DNA from: Asterella californica
Lineage: Eukaryota; Streptophyta; Marchantiopsida; Marchantiales; Aytoniaceae
Assembly: GCA_036924285.1 (NCBI GenBank)
Contig: JAYKYS010000014.1
Coordinates: 3,658,001-3,722,000, forward strand
DNA length: 64,000 bases
Reading direction: 5' to 3'
In this document: positions 42,207-53,330 of the stretch, one piece after another
How positions within the stretch are numbered: the first letter of the stretch is position 1
How the letters are laid out: every line of letters starts with the position of its first letter
Position numbers and translations under genes: made by a program
Notes under the pieces: generated by a model
Databases searched by the model: none
What the model was told of the DNA's origin: nothing
Seen by the model: only the letters and a program-made list of their open reading frames with translations

Positions 42207-42446
42207 GCTCAGGTTACTCCTCCCGTCGAGAGCTCTCCGTCCATATCCTCTGATCTCCCAAATACCTTGTGAAAGTGCCCCGTTCCTCCCGAAGCACACA
42301 CCTAGGTAGATGACAAGTTATCTCTACTTTTTGGTGGACCAATAGGAAGTTAAAGGACTCCACCTTGTCCTTTTGCACCCCATGGAGCCCTCCAGCAGAT
42401 AATAGAGCATTCTAAGCTCATAAGAGCAAAGGTTTTCACCCCATTA
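42207..42446 (-). mobile_element. Antisense LTR of the element A family, right piece (truncated)
   Basis: Continues the piece at 32790-34498 after element B. Similarity to the LTR stops at about 42446, near CACCCCATTA, which leaves roughly the first 95 bases of the LTR missing. The lost end abuts the first intron of the decayed FCP1-like copy. It is either a solo LTR cut by a later break or the edge of a larger lost element. Confidence 0.75.
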
Positions 42447-42649
42447 GTAATTCTAAATACTTCATTTTTACTTTTAACTTTCTCTTAGTTTCTCTATACT
42501 TCTGTTTTACTTTTAATTTGTTCTTGTTTTACTTTACCTTAAACTCATTCATGTTAGCCTCTTAAACTTGTTCTTTACTTTTTTCTTCTTTTTACTTTAT
42601 CTTCAACTCATGCATGTAGCTCTTTTGAAGTATTTGATTAGTTTAAAAA
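42447..42649 (+). other. T-rich remnant of intron 1 of the decayed FCP1-like copy
   Basis: Pyrimidine/T-rich sequence (CTTTTTTCTTCTTTTTAC type) leads to the acceptor TTGTGTAG, aligned with the acceptor at 9743 in the Harbinger copy. No other feature is seen. Confidence 0.5.
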
Positions 42650-44460
42650 TTGTGTAGATTTCATATTGTCTACAATTCATCGACTCTTATGACGTAAAGA
42701 TTCATCGTGTTACAATAGGAAGACATCAAATTTTATTGGATGAGTCTTTTGTTCATGATGTACTTGTTCTATCGATGGAAATTAGTGTCCCTCGTCCTCA
42801 TAGTGTTAAGAGGAGTTTGATTGATGATTGATTTCCTGAAAAAGATGAGAAAGAGAAAAAGTACTTGTTATGGATGTGTGAATACCTTGAGTGGAGACCA
42901 GTCTTTCAACTCATCAATTGCCTACTTTTGGCTCGTCGACGTCCAAAAGAAGTACATGGACAATTAGCTTTGTACGTGAAGAGTAAAGTACAAGAGAGGC
43001 AGAGAAGATTATCATTGAGCTGAGTTCATCTTAGACTCTTTGGATGCTAAGATATCGTTTATCAAGAAGCATATGAGTAAAGAGAAATTGGTGAGACACC
43101 CAAAGACTTGGGTGGGTAAGATGTTGTCCCATTTCTTGATACATACCGATATACTTGCAGAGTCTCATATTCTTCAAAGTTTTGATCAAGTGGACGTGTC
43201 CATTCAAGATCCTTCATCTTCCCAACAACATCAAGATCCTCAATCTTCACAACGGGATCCTCCATCATACGGTAAGATGTTTTTTTTTCTAAGAGTATTT
43301 TATCTTATGTTCATTTTTAAGGATCTTCCAAAGTGTAGTAGTTTGTCATGTGAAGTTGTCTTTAAATGATATTTGCATGTTGGATATTGATATACTCGGT
43401 TTAAATTTTGCAGGTAAAGAGATTATTCTTTGGATAGCATCAATCAGAAAAAGGAGGAAGTTGAAGCTTTAACCAATACCGTCCAGGAGAAGGAAGAAGA
43501 GCTTGTCAAAAAGATTTTAGAAAAGATTTTAGAACTCGGAGCTATGGAGTACGAGATTTTAGTGCAGAAAGAAGAATTATCTCGTATACAAGAGTGCGAA
43601 GAGTTTTTACCTCGTCTTATTCATCCTACTACCTTAAGACGTAAGACTCTTGTCCTTGATTTGAATGATCTTTTCGTTAAAGTGAGGAGGAACGAGGAGG
43701 AGTTGATGCTTGCTCGTGAAAAGGATTATGTAATAGAGATCTATATGGTATGTGGTTCGATTTTGAGTAAAAGCTTTTCTAGAGATTTGTCTAGATAAGT
43801 TTTAGGTTATCATATGGACATCTCTGACTTTATTGAACATTAGAACTCTGCTACACGCAATTAGCGAAAGAATTATTTACCTCTTGGAGTTGCAAGTGGG
43901 AAGGTATTCGTCTTTTCTTGTATTAATTCTCCTCATTTTTAGCTTTCTGTTCGTTTCTTATCTTTTTATTTATTTCTTATTTATTTCTTATCTTTTTTCT
44001 CTTTTTCTATCAGATATGCAGAGTGTTCGCTCAAGACATGTGTTTCAAGTATAAGATCGTTTGAGAAGCAGCATTCGAGAATCATTTATACTTGAAAGAT
44101 TTCATGATTCTCCATCGGCACAACTTGAGCACGAGAGATGTTTTGATGGTGGATGATAGTCCGGTGAAGAATTCTACCAATCATCCATTTAATGCTATCC
44201 ATCCTCATTCTTTTCCTCTTTTCACTATAGATAGTGATAAAAAAAGATATTGGGAAGCAACTTTGTTATCTTGGCTTCTTCATGGGGATGTAGTCTAGAG
44301 GAGACATTGTCTTATGTGGAGAGTAGATTTTCTCAGGTTTTAGCTCAGTATCATGTTCATGCTTTAAAAGAATACTGGAGCCATATATATCGGAGAGGAA
44401 GTCGATATTGTATGAAGAGCAGTTCCACATGCGATATCCATGCATTTCCTCCATCTTCTC
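42650..44460 (+). pseudogene. Decayed second copy of the FCP1/HAD-like gene
   Basis: This is a diverged plus-strand copy of the gene at 7316-10105. Exon 2 starts after TTGTGTAG (about 42658) with CLQFIDSYDV, matched to LCKTFIQSYDV, and continues through VTIG, a stop in LIDD*FPEKDEK, EYLEWRPVFQ, LLARRRPKEVHGQLALYVKSKV, then a frameshift and KHMSKEK. Exon 3 follows TTTGCAG (43413) with a coiled-coil part and motif I TLVLDLNDLF. A damaged stretch leads to IWTSLT and the donor AG|GTATTC near 43900. Exon 4 follows CTATCAG (44013) with ICRVFAQDMC, a stop in KIV*EAA, then MVDDSPVKNSTNHPFNAIHP. Splice sites fall at the same places as in the Harbinger copy. Exon 1 is absent, cut off by the antisense LTR piece ending at 42446. 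It cannot make a full protein. Confidence 0.8.
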
Positions 44461-44689
44461 AAGTGAAAATAGGGAAGACTAAACATTGTGCCGCTTTGAA
44501 AATGAAGTTTTGATACACCATGAGTTAAGAGTGAGACATTGTGACTATGAAAATGAGGTTTTGATACACTATGACACGTGTTATAATTAAGAGTGAAGTC
44601 TTGTGACACATATGTTGTTCCACTGGAAGCCGGAAGATAATGTTTATTAACACCAACAATGAAAAAGACGCCATTCATAACATGAGACC

Positions 44690-45010
44690 TTATTGTCAAA
44701 GTGCCACGAAACATGTAATATTTGGTGCGCACAGCACGACATACACGTATGTAAGAGACGAAACAATCTGTTTCACTCGCGGTGCACACGGCACGGCCAA
44801 CACATACGTAAGGGATGAAACAGGACCTGTTTCACCTTGCGGTGCACACGGCACTACACACACATATGTAAGAGGTGAAACATGTCCTGTTTTGCTGCAC
44901 CGCGAGACGAAACAATCTGCGATGCACAAATGTAAGAGACAAAACAAGTCCTGTTTCGCTACACCGTGAGAATAAATAGACTACTCCGTGGTGCACACGG
45001 CACATCACAC
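44690..45010. repeat. GAAACAGG/CCTGTTTC array, inverted arm copy
   Basis: Blocks such as GTAAGAGACGAAACAATCTG, GTGCACACGGCACGGCCAAC and GTGAAACATGTCCTGTTTTG repeat with spacing of about 50-75 bp. It is the inverse counterpart of 32560-32789 and lies directly 3' of the decayed FCP1-like gene. Frames at 44364-44969 are repeat translations. Confidence 0.65.
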
Positions 45011-45490
45011 ACATGGTTATGTCATGTAGCCTCTCAATCTCTATAAGCTCCACATTACTCTCTAATGTAGACTTGAAATCTTCTATAGATAGATAAAATG
45101 TACAACTATTCATTGCAGTGGTAAGATCTTCCAAAGCATCTTGAAATTCATCCGGGTGCTCTATCTCAAGCTCCACATCAAACACTCTGAAATGATTTTG
45201 TTGTTCATTCAAACCAATTTTAAAACGTCACTTCGCCGAGGAAATAATGTTTTGTATTTCATTTTTCTTTTCCGCGCTTAATCTCTCAAACTCCACAACT
45301 GTTATTCCCAAAAGCTTCTCGTCAATAGTCCACACAATTACTGTCGATAATGAGATTTCTACATGAGCCTTTACACTGTAATCAATCAATCTTAGGTGAA
45401 ATCGATGTTGTCTCCTACTTCTTCTTTGATCACATGAGTGCTAGGTCTTTCGACCGAGCTATGACCGACTGAAATACAACACTTTCCTCA
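45010..45490 (-). pseudogene. Broken unidentified gene fragment, copy 2
   Basis: Minus-strand copy of the fragment at 31748-32276. FRVFDVELEIEHPDEFQDAL, EDLTTAMNSCTFYLSIEDF and VELIEIERLHDITM are open here where copy 1 has a stop. Upstream, the copy has its own stop (SSAK*RFKIG). It ends abruptly after LHDITM at the array. Unidentified. Confidence 0.5.
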
Positions 45491-46619
45491 CTCGAGCAGA
45501 ATTCACATTCGTGTTTGATTCGCTTACACGCTTATAACAGTCCGGGAAGTTGCATGTAACTTAAGAGATAGAACTCGACAGCTTGTTCTTTTTATGCGTT
45601 GAATGGAAAGTGAAACCCACTGAGAATGCACTTTGCTCATACATCCTTTGAATTCAGCGGGTGATCACATCGTTTCTAAAACTCAATGCACCAGAAGCTT
45701 GAGACGTAGCTTTGTTTGACACATTAATTCATTGTAGACTCTCTAGTCTTCTAATGATAACAAAAACTATCTTCACCGTAACAACCCGTGTTCATTTCGT
45801 CTATTGTCATTCATCTTCTCTTGTTATCTAATGCTTTCTCTTCTGCTTCACGTCGCATCTGGAATGCGATGAACCTATCTATACATCCTCGCATCATTGT
45901 GACACTGTTCGGTCACTTCCCGGCGTATTCAATGAGACATGTCTCACGACATACTGCATTTTCACATGCTGACAGTGTAGAGTGACATGACTTGATCTAC
46001 ATGGCACAGTATACATGTTGATCAAACAACCAAACGTTAAGAGGGGTAAGATCAAGAGCAACTATCTTTTGTGGGTATGATCAAGCAAATTTCTGCTATA
46101 GACAATGAAGTTGCTTACCTTACGTATACGATGGACTTCTCAACACTGCGAGAGATGACCCCCCCTCGTAGGCAAGTGTAAGATTTTTCTCTCGAAATTC
46201 GCTAATCACATCCTTTCTGTTTTAAAAAGATTTAGTCATGCGATTTACCGTCCACATTTAGCGAGTTGATTCCTCTACAGTTACCAAGACCTTCTCTTTC
46301 CTGCTTCGGATCTGGCCATGGCCTTTCCCCTGTTACCCACCATCCACCTTCTTGGCATCGGTTCCGTGGTCCAAGTTAAGAAATGTGATCAAAGTCCCCA
46401 AGACAGTATCATGAGGTCGCTATCAAACTTTGAGAGCTCATTCACTAATGTTATCACATACCCCGCCCTTAAACTTGTTTACTAATTCGGATACTCCTTG
46501 GGCAATTTCCTCTGCACTGAACGAACGAACGAACCAGTGTTGGGTTGGTAATCGACACCACTGTCCTGCTCCCTAACGCCTGGACCCCAGAAAAGTCCCG
46601 AGCCCAGGTAAGCTTCTTT

Positions 46620-47340
46620 GATTCTATCCAGGATTTCTTCACATGTTTCAGAATAGTACTCGTTCACAGGGGAGTACACAATTCTAATGTCAGCTGTCGC
46701 TCTTGGTCTCGATCATTCGGGTTCAAGCATCTGTTCGTATCGAACAAGATCCTTGCCAGCTTCTACATAGGCCATTGGAAGTTCCCTACGAAGTTGGATA
46801 GCCTCTTCACCTCTTAGACCACCATTTGACAACCCTCCCTCAAATGATCAGCTTCTGGTCTATAGCAATTTCCGCGGCCGCCTGCACTTTATCTTCCCAC
46901 CGCGACAACAACATGCTCACTGTCGTATGCCAGTGCCCAAAGCGCTGAATCTGTAGAGGTAAAGGTGTTTGAGATCCCATTTTCTGCCAGGTGATTCACA
47001 TACCATGCATCTATGTTGCTCTGTTCTGCAATATTTGTGTTTACCCACCGAGAAGTGATCTACGTAACGTAAAAGCACATGTACACAAAATGTAATCGAG
47101 TCCTTGATCCATAAGGTTTAACGTTGTCGACCAACCAGGTTCTCCTGTATCAGTCCGACTGTTTTCAGGTTATGAGCTGTAGTCCCCAACAAACGAGTCA
47201 AAAGTATGCCATTTCCACTGACCGATCACGGTTCCCCTTACATCCTGATGACATCCGTCACATTAGCACCTCTTCCTTCCCAACCATGAAGTCACCCGTG
47301 ATTATAGTATCAAGTTCCCCTGGGATTTGAATGTCGTACA
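46620..47340 (-). pseudogene. Decayed LINE-type endonuclease remnant, inverted arm copy (tentative)
   Basis: Reverse reading gives the same motif order as 20080-20900: TIITGDFMVG near 47315-47285, MDQGLDYIL near 47110, and DH-like residues after it. Stops interrupt it. It differs from the forward copy at scattered positions, so both decayed after duplication or were duplicated already broken. Confidence 0.4.
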
Positions 47341-50231
47341 GTCTGTCCACACAGTATCAAAATCTAGTTTCGACACTTTAGAGTTCTTCGGCAAAGTTAG
47401 TAGCCATAAAAATTAAACACAGCGGATGCACAAGTTTCAGCCGCATCCAGGTGCAAAGGCTATGTTCATAAGTAAGACCAATATTAGCTTCACACTGATC
47501 AACAAGAAAGGAATCACAAACAAAGAAACGTACCCTGGTGATCATCAGCTAGCTTGAGTTGTATAAATGGACCCAAAGCATGTAATGCGGCAGCTACGTA
47601 ATTCTCCATGTTTCTTGTCCCGCCCATAATCCACAGATATGCACTCATGGAGTGGTGGCCTCTCCATATGTGGTTGGAAACCTAAAATGGTCTGCTTGTT
47701 ACGCACCGCGCTCATCACGGCGTGCCATGCCAGAGTATGGTCACACATACTCCTCTCGCCTAACTAGTTCCTTAGTCGGTAGAGGAGTGTCTAGAAGCAT
47801 TCATACATAGGTGAATACACGTATGAACTGGAGATCTGGAACAGAAGAAGAGAAAATGTGTGAAACAATCATGAGACAGATAATAAGGAACTAAAGGGTG
47901 CCCTTGAGGAACTATAGATCTAGATGTAACGTGAACACAATATTGAAGGGATTTGCGCTGGAGTAAAATTAACTACTATCGCCGACGGAACCCCCTTCCC
48001 TTATATATACTTCTGGTAAGCCATGCCTTCTACGCATGGCTTACTAGTTAATTACAACTAGCACGTACCTGAAGGAAAAAATCTACCGATTCAAATGGGT
48101 AGATTTTGGTGGGCAATTCAAGTTTCGGCCCTAGGCTGTTACCTGCCGGAGGACATGTACATCTCAGAGTCCAGAGAGGCCCGGCTGAGTATTTGCGCGA
48201 CTTTAGAGCTCAAAAGCTGTTCGTTCGTGAGCTGGGAATATTAGTTCCTGCATGCTTTCAGTAGACTGTCACATGATATTAAGTTGAACTTCCTGGGACA
48301 CTTGATACGGCCTAACTCTTGAATTTAATATAAGTCGAAAACAAGCTTTCTCCAAAGTAAATTGTAGGAAAGCTATAACTGAGCAAAAGGGCAGGAGATC
48401 ATATAACGTTGTGACAGTCAGAGTTCTAACTTTCCCGGCCCCGGGAAGCTAAGATCATATATTATATGGACCTACAGGTCAAACCAGTTTCCTGCACATT
48501 ACATTCCACCGAATACATGAAATACCGCTCATTCAACAAATTAGCAAGTGCTCGAACATGTAACAGGTCTAGACTACATTCAGGGAAATGTAATTGACAG
48601 TACGTACTCCAGTATAAGGCTGCCTTGAGCTCCTTCGAATGCAGCATTTGCAGGAATACTTTCGAATTCAACTGGAGAAACAGAATAGATCTACAAGGTT
48701 TGGACATCTTACTTTAACCAATGGCCCGGGAGACCTTACGCCTCAGTCAGACGCAGTACGTAAGCAGTGCCCTGCATATACACCGAAGCCTTCATATTAG
48801 AATCTAATTGATGGACAGATATCCGGAGTTCTTCTTATGCAGGAACCGAAAGACTTACCAACTACTAAGTATACGTCCATTTGAGGGTTAACCTATCATG
48901 ACCCTTATTGGGTGGCGTATCATGGCCCTTTGAGGGTTAACGTCACCCTTCATTCATCACGGTTGTTTATAAACTAATCTTTCTCGCAGTTCGCAAAATG
49001 ACCACTATCCTGTAGAAGCGTTAACGTATATCCCTAATGAAAATACAAATCTATATTCTATCTCTCCGGTGGAGCCCTTCATCGAGCTGGACCTAGAGGA
49101 CTGTTACAGTTGAAACAGATCCTGGACAATTTTCTTGATCTAAGCAATATCAGCACTGAATGAAGACACATTTCCAAACTAAACACAAACTATTTATTCC
49201 AACTCCGGACCCAGAATCTCGTAAACAGCTCCTTCAAAGTCTCGATCTTGTCAAGATACTGGATTTTAGACATCATCTCAGAAATGCTAGTGTTTGGCAT
49301 TCTTGCTGGAATCAGAGATACTAACAAGAAAGTCAAGCTCCAGCAGTTCTGCCAGAGATATGTTGGAACTTGTATCCCATAACACCCGTATATATAGGAA
49401 GTAACCGAATTTCCTTTACAGCAAGAGAGACTCTCTCAAGTCCCACAGAATGGGTTCTAGACGTCGTCTCAGAAATGCTGGTGCTGGGCATTCTTGTTGG
49501 AATCTGAGATTCCGACAATAAAGTCAAGCTCGAGCAGTTCTGCCCGAGATATGTTGGAACTTGTGTACCATAACACCCGTGTATATAAATAGGCTGTAAC
49601 AGAATTTCTTTTACAGCAAGAGAGACTCTCTCAAGTCGCAGATAATGGATTGAGAGAGTTGATATTCGGTCTCCCTTGAGTCGGGTCATCGGGGGTGCAT
49701 ACTGGATTGTAGACCTCATCTCAGAAATGCTGGTGCTGGGCATTCTAGTTGGAATCAGAGATTCTAACAAGAAAGTCGAGCTCCAGCAGTTCTGCCCGAG
49801 ATATGCTGGAACTTGTGTCCCATAACACCTGTATATATAGGCAGTAACAGAATTTCCTTTACAGCAAGGGAGACTCTCTCAAGTCGAGATAATGGATTGT
49901 AGACCTCGTCTCAGAAACGCTGCTGCTGGGCTTCTTGTTGGGATCAGAGATTCTAAGAAAGAAGACAAGCTGCAGCAATTCTGTTCCGAGATCTAGATAT
50001 GTTGGAACTGGTGTGTCACAACACCCCGATATATAGGAGTAACAGAATATCCTTACAGCGAGAGAAAACCTCTTGAATAAGTCCAGGTAATGGATTGTTG
50101 ACCTCATCTCGGAAATTGCTGCTGCGTGGCGTCCCTATTGGAATCAGAGATTCTAACAGAGACTACACGCAGAAGCAATTCTGCCCGAGATTTGTTGAAA
50201 CTTGTGTATCACAACACCCCGATGCAGAAAA

Positions 50232-50325
50232 TGTCAGTGTAGCAAAAGGTGTGATTCGTCGTTACTAAAGGCGACAAGGGTTTTCGCTTTGGTAACCGTG
50301 GATCACACCTTTTGCTGCACTGACA
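50232..50325 (-). repeat. Hairpin H2, inverted arm copy
   Basis: Begins TGTCAGTGTAGCAAAAGGTG and ends with CACCTTTTGCTGCACTGACA, 94 bp. The stem is closer to perfect than in the copy at 14333. Confidence 0.75.
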
Positions 50326-50416
50326 ATGGATCAAGTCGTTTTGCTAATACTCATGTAGTTTCGTAATGAACAAATGTAGTAAATCAACTTCATTTCCCAT
50401 ACTTCATCCAGAAGAA

Positions 50417-50510
50417 GATTCGCCAAGTTGCAACTACACAACAACCACACCGGTGCTAAAGATCTTAGAAGGAATCTTTGCGTTGTTGTTCAGTTGTAAC
50501 TTGGCGAATC
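50417..50510 (-). repeat. Hairpin H1, inverted arm copy
   Basis: Begins GATTCGCCAAGTTGCAACTA and ends GTTGTAACTTGGCGAATC, 94 bp. Confidence 0.75.
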
Positions 50511-51589
50511 TCCATCTTAAATACCTACGTCTAAAGTCGGTGAACATCCCTCGTCCTTCTTCAAAGCTTGTTGCTCCTGAGTGTCAAAGAAAAATAGAGA
50601 GAATCGATTCCCTCGTTCCCTAATACAAAGACATCGAATAGCGATGTCTTTCTGACCGACGGCCAGGATAGCGTCATACTTCAGGCTCAACGTTATGCGT
50701 AATTTGTCACAAGGTATACAGGTAAACTCCGATCAAGTCCGCCCATCAAGTCCGCGTTGCTTATGTATCTGGGCTTGGCCTCGTTACTATAACATCGTCA
50801 CGGTGGTTATGCTCATGAACAAACAGAGTCTGATGCCAACACGATGCGCCAACTTCAAATGATTCCTCTCAACAAGCTAACAATTCCCTCGAATGTCGAA
50901 GTAACATCAAGGCGGTAGCCCCGATTGCGAGTTTCAAGCTATCACAAAGATCAACTACTGTAACATTCGATTTCAGACTAGCGAACAAACTAAAAAACTA
51001 TCGAAAACCGCTCCGAAGCGATTGAATCTCCTACTCTCCCTCATCTGATTGAGCATCCTCAGTAGAACTCTCCTATTTATATTGTGGCAGATTACCGTTT
51101 AGTCCATAACTAATTTAAAGTAAGAAGTTAATCAAGAGGGTCACAGTTGATATTAAGCGTAATACAGTCATTAACCACTTCATCCCAATAAGGTATAAAG
51201 TTCCTTACGGTTCACTTCGACTTGTCTCACCGCTGCAGATACAGGAATACTCAGGGAACGAGTCTCAGCATCAGAGAGTACAACCGTTCTGAAGACGGTT
51301 GCAAGATGAAAGTGACCTTCAAACCGCTCCACTCGTTCTATGAACCGGACGTTTTCCTGTCAAGGAGCAAGCTTCGTAGTCGGTACTCGATGGAAGCTTC
51401 GTAGTCAGTACTCGACCGAAGAACTGTGGACGACAATGCTTCTGCTTGAACTGCTCCACAGGAAACTGAAACTGACACGCGGTTGCTTGCTGGTGGGTAA
51501 CATCTCACCAATCAATGATTTGATGCTGGACTTTTTCAAGACATGTACAACCTTTCTTCGATCGGACTATTAATTACTAGTGTAAGAAG

Positions 51590-52465
51590 GGTCCGTTTTC
51601 AGTTTCAAATCGCTCAAAAACTATCTCTGGAAAAAAATGGTTTTTAGGATGATAGTTGAATCTAGGCCTTCCTCCCCCCTGGGGGAAGATTCAAGAGTCA
51701 TGTTTAACGTACCTTTTCAACTCTTGCTTCCCCTATGAAGTGATAGAAAGCTTTGCAGTACTCTTTATGCATATGATATTCAATAATTATACGCCAAGTG
51801 AATTATTACATGCTCTTTCGAATGTATTAATTCGAGTGCTATGCATTTCCATCACATGTATATGCCCTTTAGATGCGTTTCTGAACCATTCTCATACAAT
51901 TCCACAGCCAGTTTAAATGGTTTACGCCCAAGAGCATCCGGCTATGGGATTAAAGCACAAAGTTCCAGTACCACGCAGACCATGATGGCATAGAATGAGA
52001 CTAACCTAAACTGAGTCTTGCAGTTTTAGTTCTTGTGAGGCCCTTGAAAATAATCATGTCCTTGATTGTGGCTAGTGTCAGTATTGGTGTTTTGCCTGCT
52101 TGCCCATTCAAGTGCATATGAAGTTTGGAAAACAGAAGTCTTACAAGGGTTTCTATCAGGGACATGATTATTCTCAATTGACTCACAAGAACTAAAAACT
52201 GTAAGACATGGGTAATAGGATTTCTTTTGTTTTGGTATCAGGACATATCCTTCCCCACGGCCTTGTACACTGAATTTCGTTTTTTTATCAAAAAATATAT
52301 AAATATTATAATAAAATATTATGAAAAATCAATTTTTTTTTTAACGGATATACATTAAATGGTTAGAGTTGCCAAAAATCCAAATATAAACCAAATATAA
52401 ACCATAAGTGAAGATCTGACTGATGTGCGGCTGGAAGTATAAATCCAAGAAAAATTTCATTTTGT
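51590..52465 (-). repeat. Inverted arm, inner part
   Basis: Direct copy of 830-1690 and reverse complement of 3260-4140, ending at TTTCATTTTGTG near 52465 where a gypsy fragment begins. It has a short local insertion with CTCCCCCCTGGGGGAAG near 51671, where the other copies read CTCCCTGGAGG. Confidence 0.75.
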
Positions 52466-53330
52466 GTTTGAGTGCAGACAAAGAAGAGTTACGTGGTACA
52501 AAAGTGAAGGAGTTTTTTGCTCAATACGGAATGAAACTCAAACTCACTACTGCCGTGAATCCAGAAAGGATTAGTAAGAGCGAGCGTAATATCCATCGAT
52601 TGTTCAAGTCATGATGAAGACATGTGATGATAGACATAGAGAATGACTTAGGTTGCTCCCTTTTGCTTTGTTGGCTAACAAGACGACTCATTGCACCACT
52701 ACTGGATACATTGCACATTGAACTGATGTTGGTCAGAAGTCCAATATGTCAGTAGAGGAAGATTTCTCTACATGGATTATTTTATCATGGGAAGATGGAA
52801 TAGATCATGTACAACTTCTTGCACTTCGTATTAGACAGTGAAAAATAGAAAAGATGATCTTACCAAGACACAAAAGAAGTTGAAAGAGTCTCGTCTCAAG
52901 AATAAAGATAAGTTGGACAAGACCACAAGCTTCAACCAAAACTTATACATGTTGGAGATTAGTTTTTGGTATATGATAGTACTCTAGAGAACCAACACTC
53001 TACATTTTGGAGGTTTCCTAGGAGGTGGTTTGATCCATATGTTGTCTCGGATGTGCATCAGAATGCTACTTATTCTTTGCATGAGCTTGATGATACATCT
53101 TTGAGACTTCTTGTTGCCAGTAAGTACATTAAGTTGTTCAGAAGAAGAAGAGAATATGTTAAACTAACAATTTTTTGGAGTCAAAACATATCGTAGATAT
53201 TGATAAGATCTTGTACTTGAAGACGTTGAAGAGAACGACAACAACTTAGAGAGTCTTGAGAACTAGTGGAAGAGTTGACACATACCAAGGGATGTGCAAG
53301 TTTGGAGAGGATGAATTTCATGCTACTTGA
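52466..53330 (+). pseudogene. Ty3/gypsy integrase C-terminal fragment (element C), copy 1
   Basis: The piece translates, with shifts, as the end of an integrase related to that of element A. It starts at ADKEELRGTKVKEFFAQYG (second catalytic Asp region), continues LTTAVNPERISKSER, then CTTTGYIA-like, and ends with VYDSTLENQHSTF, RWFDPYVV (GPY/F with G changed to D) and YSLHELDD. A polypurine-like GTTTGGAGAGGATGAA lies near 53307-53322. Stops and frameshifts make it non-functional. The upstream part is missing because the fragment joins the arm directly. Confidence 0.75.

Larger units (their letters stand above)
45491..51589 (-). repeat. Inverted arm, outer and middle parts
   Basis: Reverse complement of 12853-21424 joined to 31536-31740, without the Harbinger element, element A or the 3-kb block at 16751-19711. 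The site equivalent to the element A insertion is GAGACGTAGCTTTG (ACGT at 45704-45707), uninterrupted. It contains copies of the tandem TATATA array (about 49260-50210), hairpin H2 (50232-50325), hairpin H1 (50417-50510) and the LINE-like remnant (46620-47340). A small extra duplication of GGGTTAACG-type sequence with ATCATGACCC lies near 48890-48945. No genes are supported. Confidence 0.8.

Noticed and set aside
44364..44969. Frames of 80-140 codons over the GAAACAGG array
   Set aside because: Present on both strands with period-driven residues; repeat translation.
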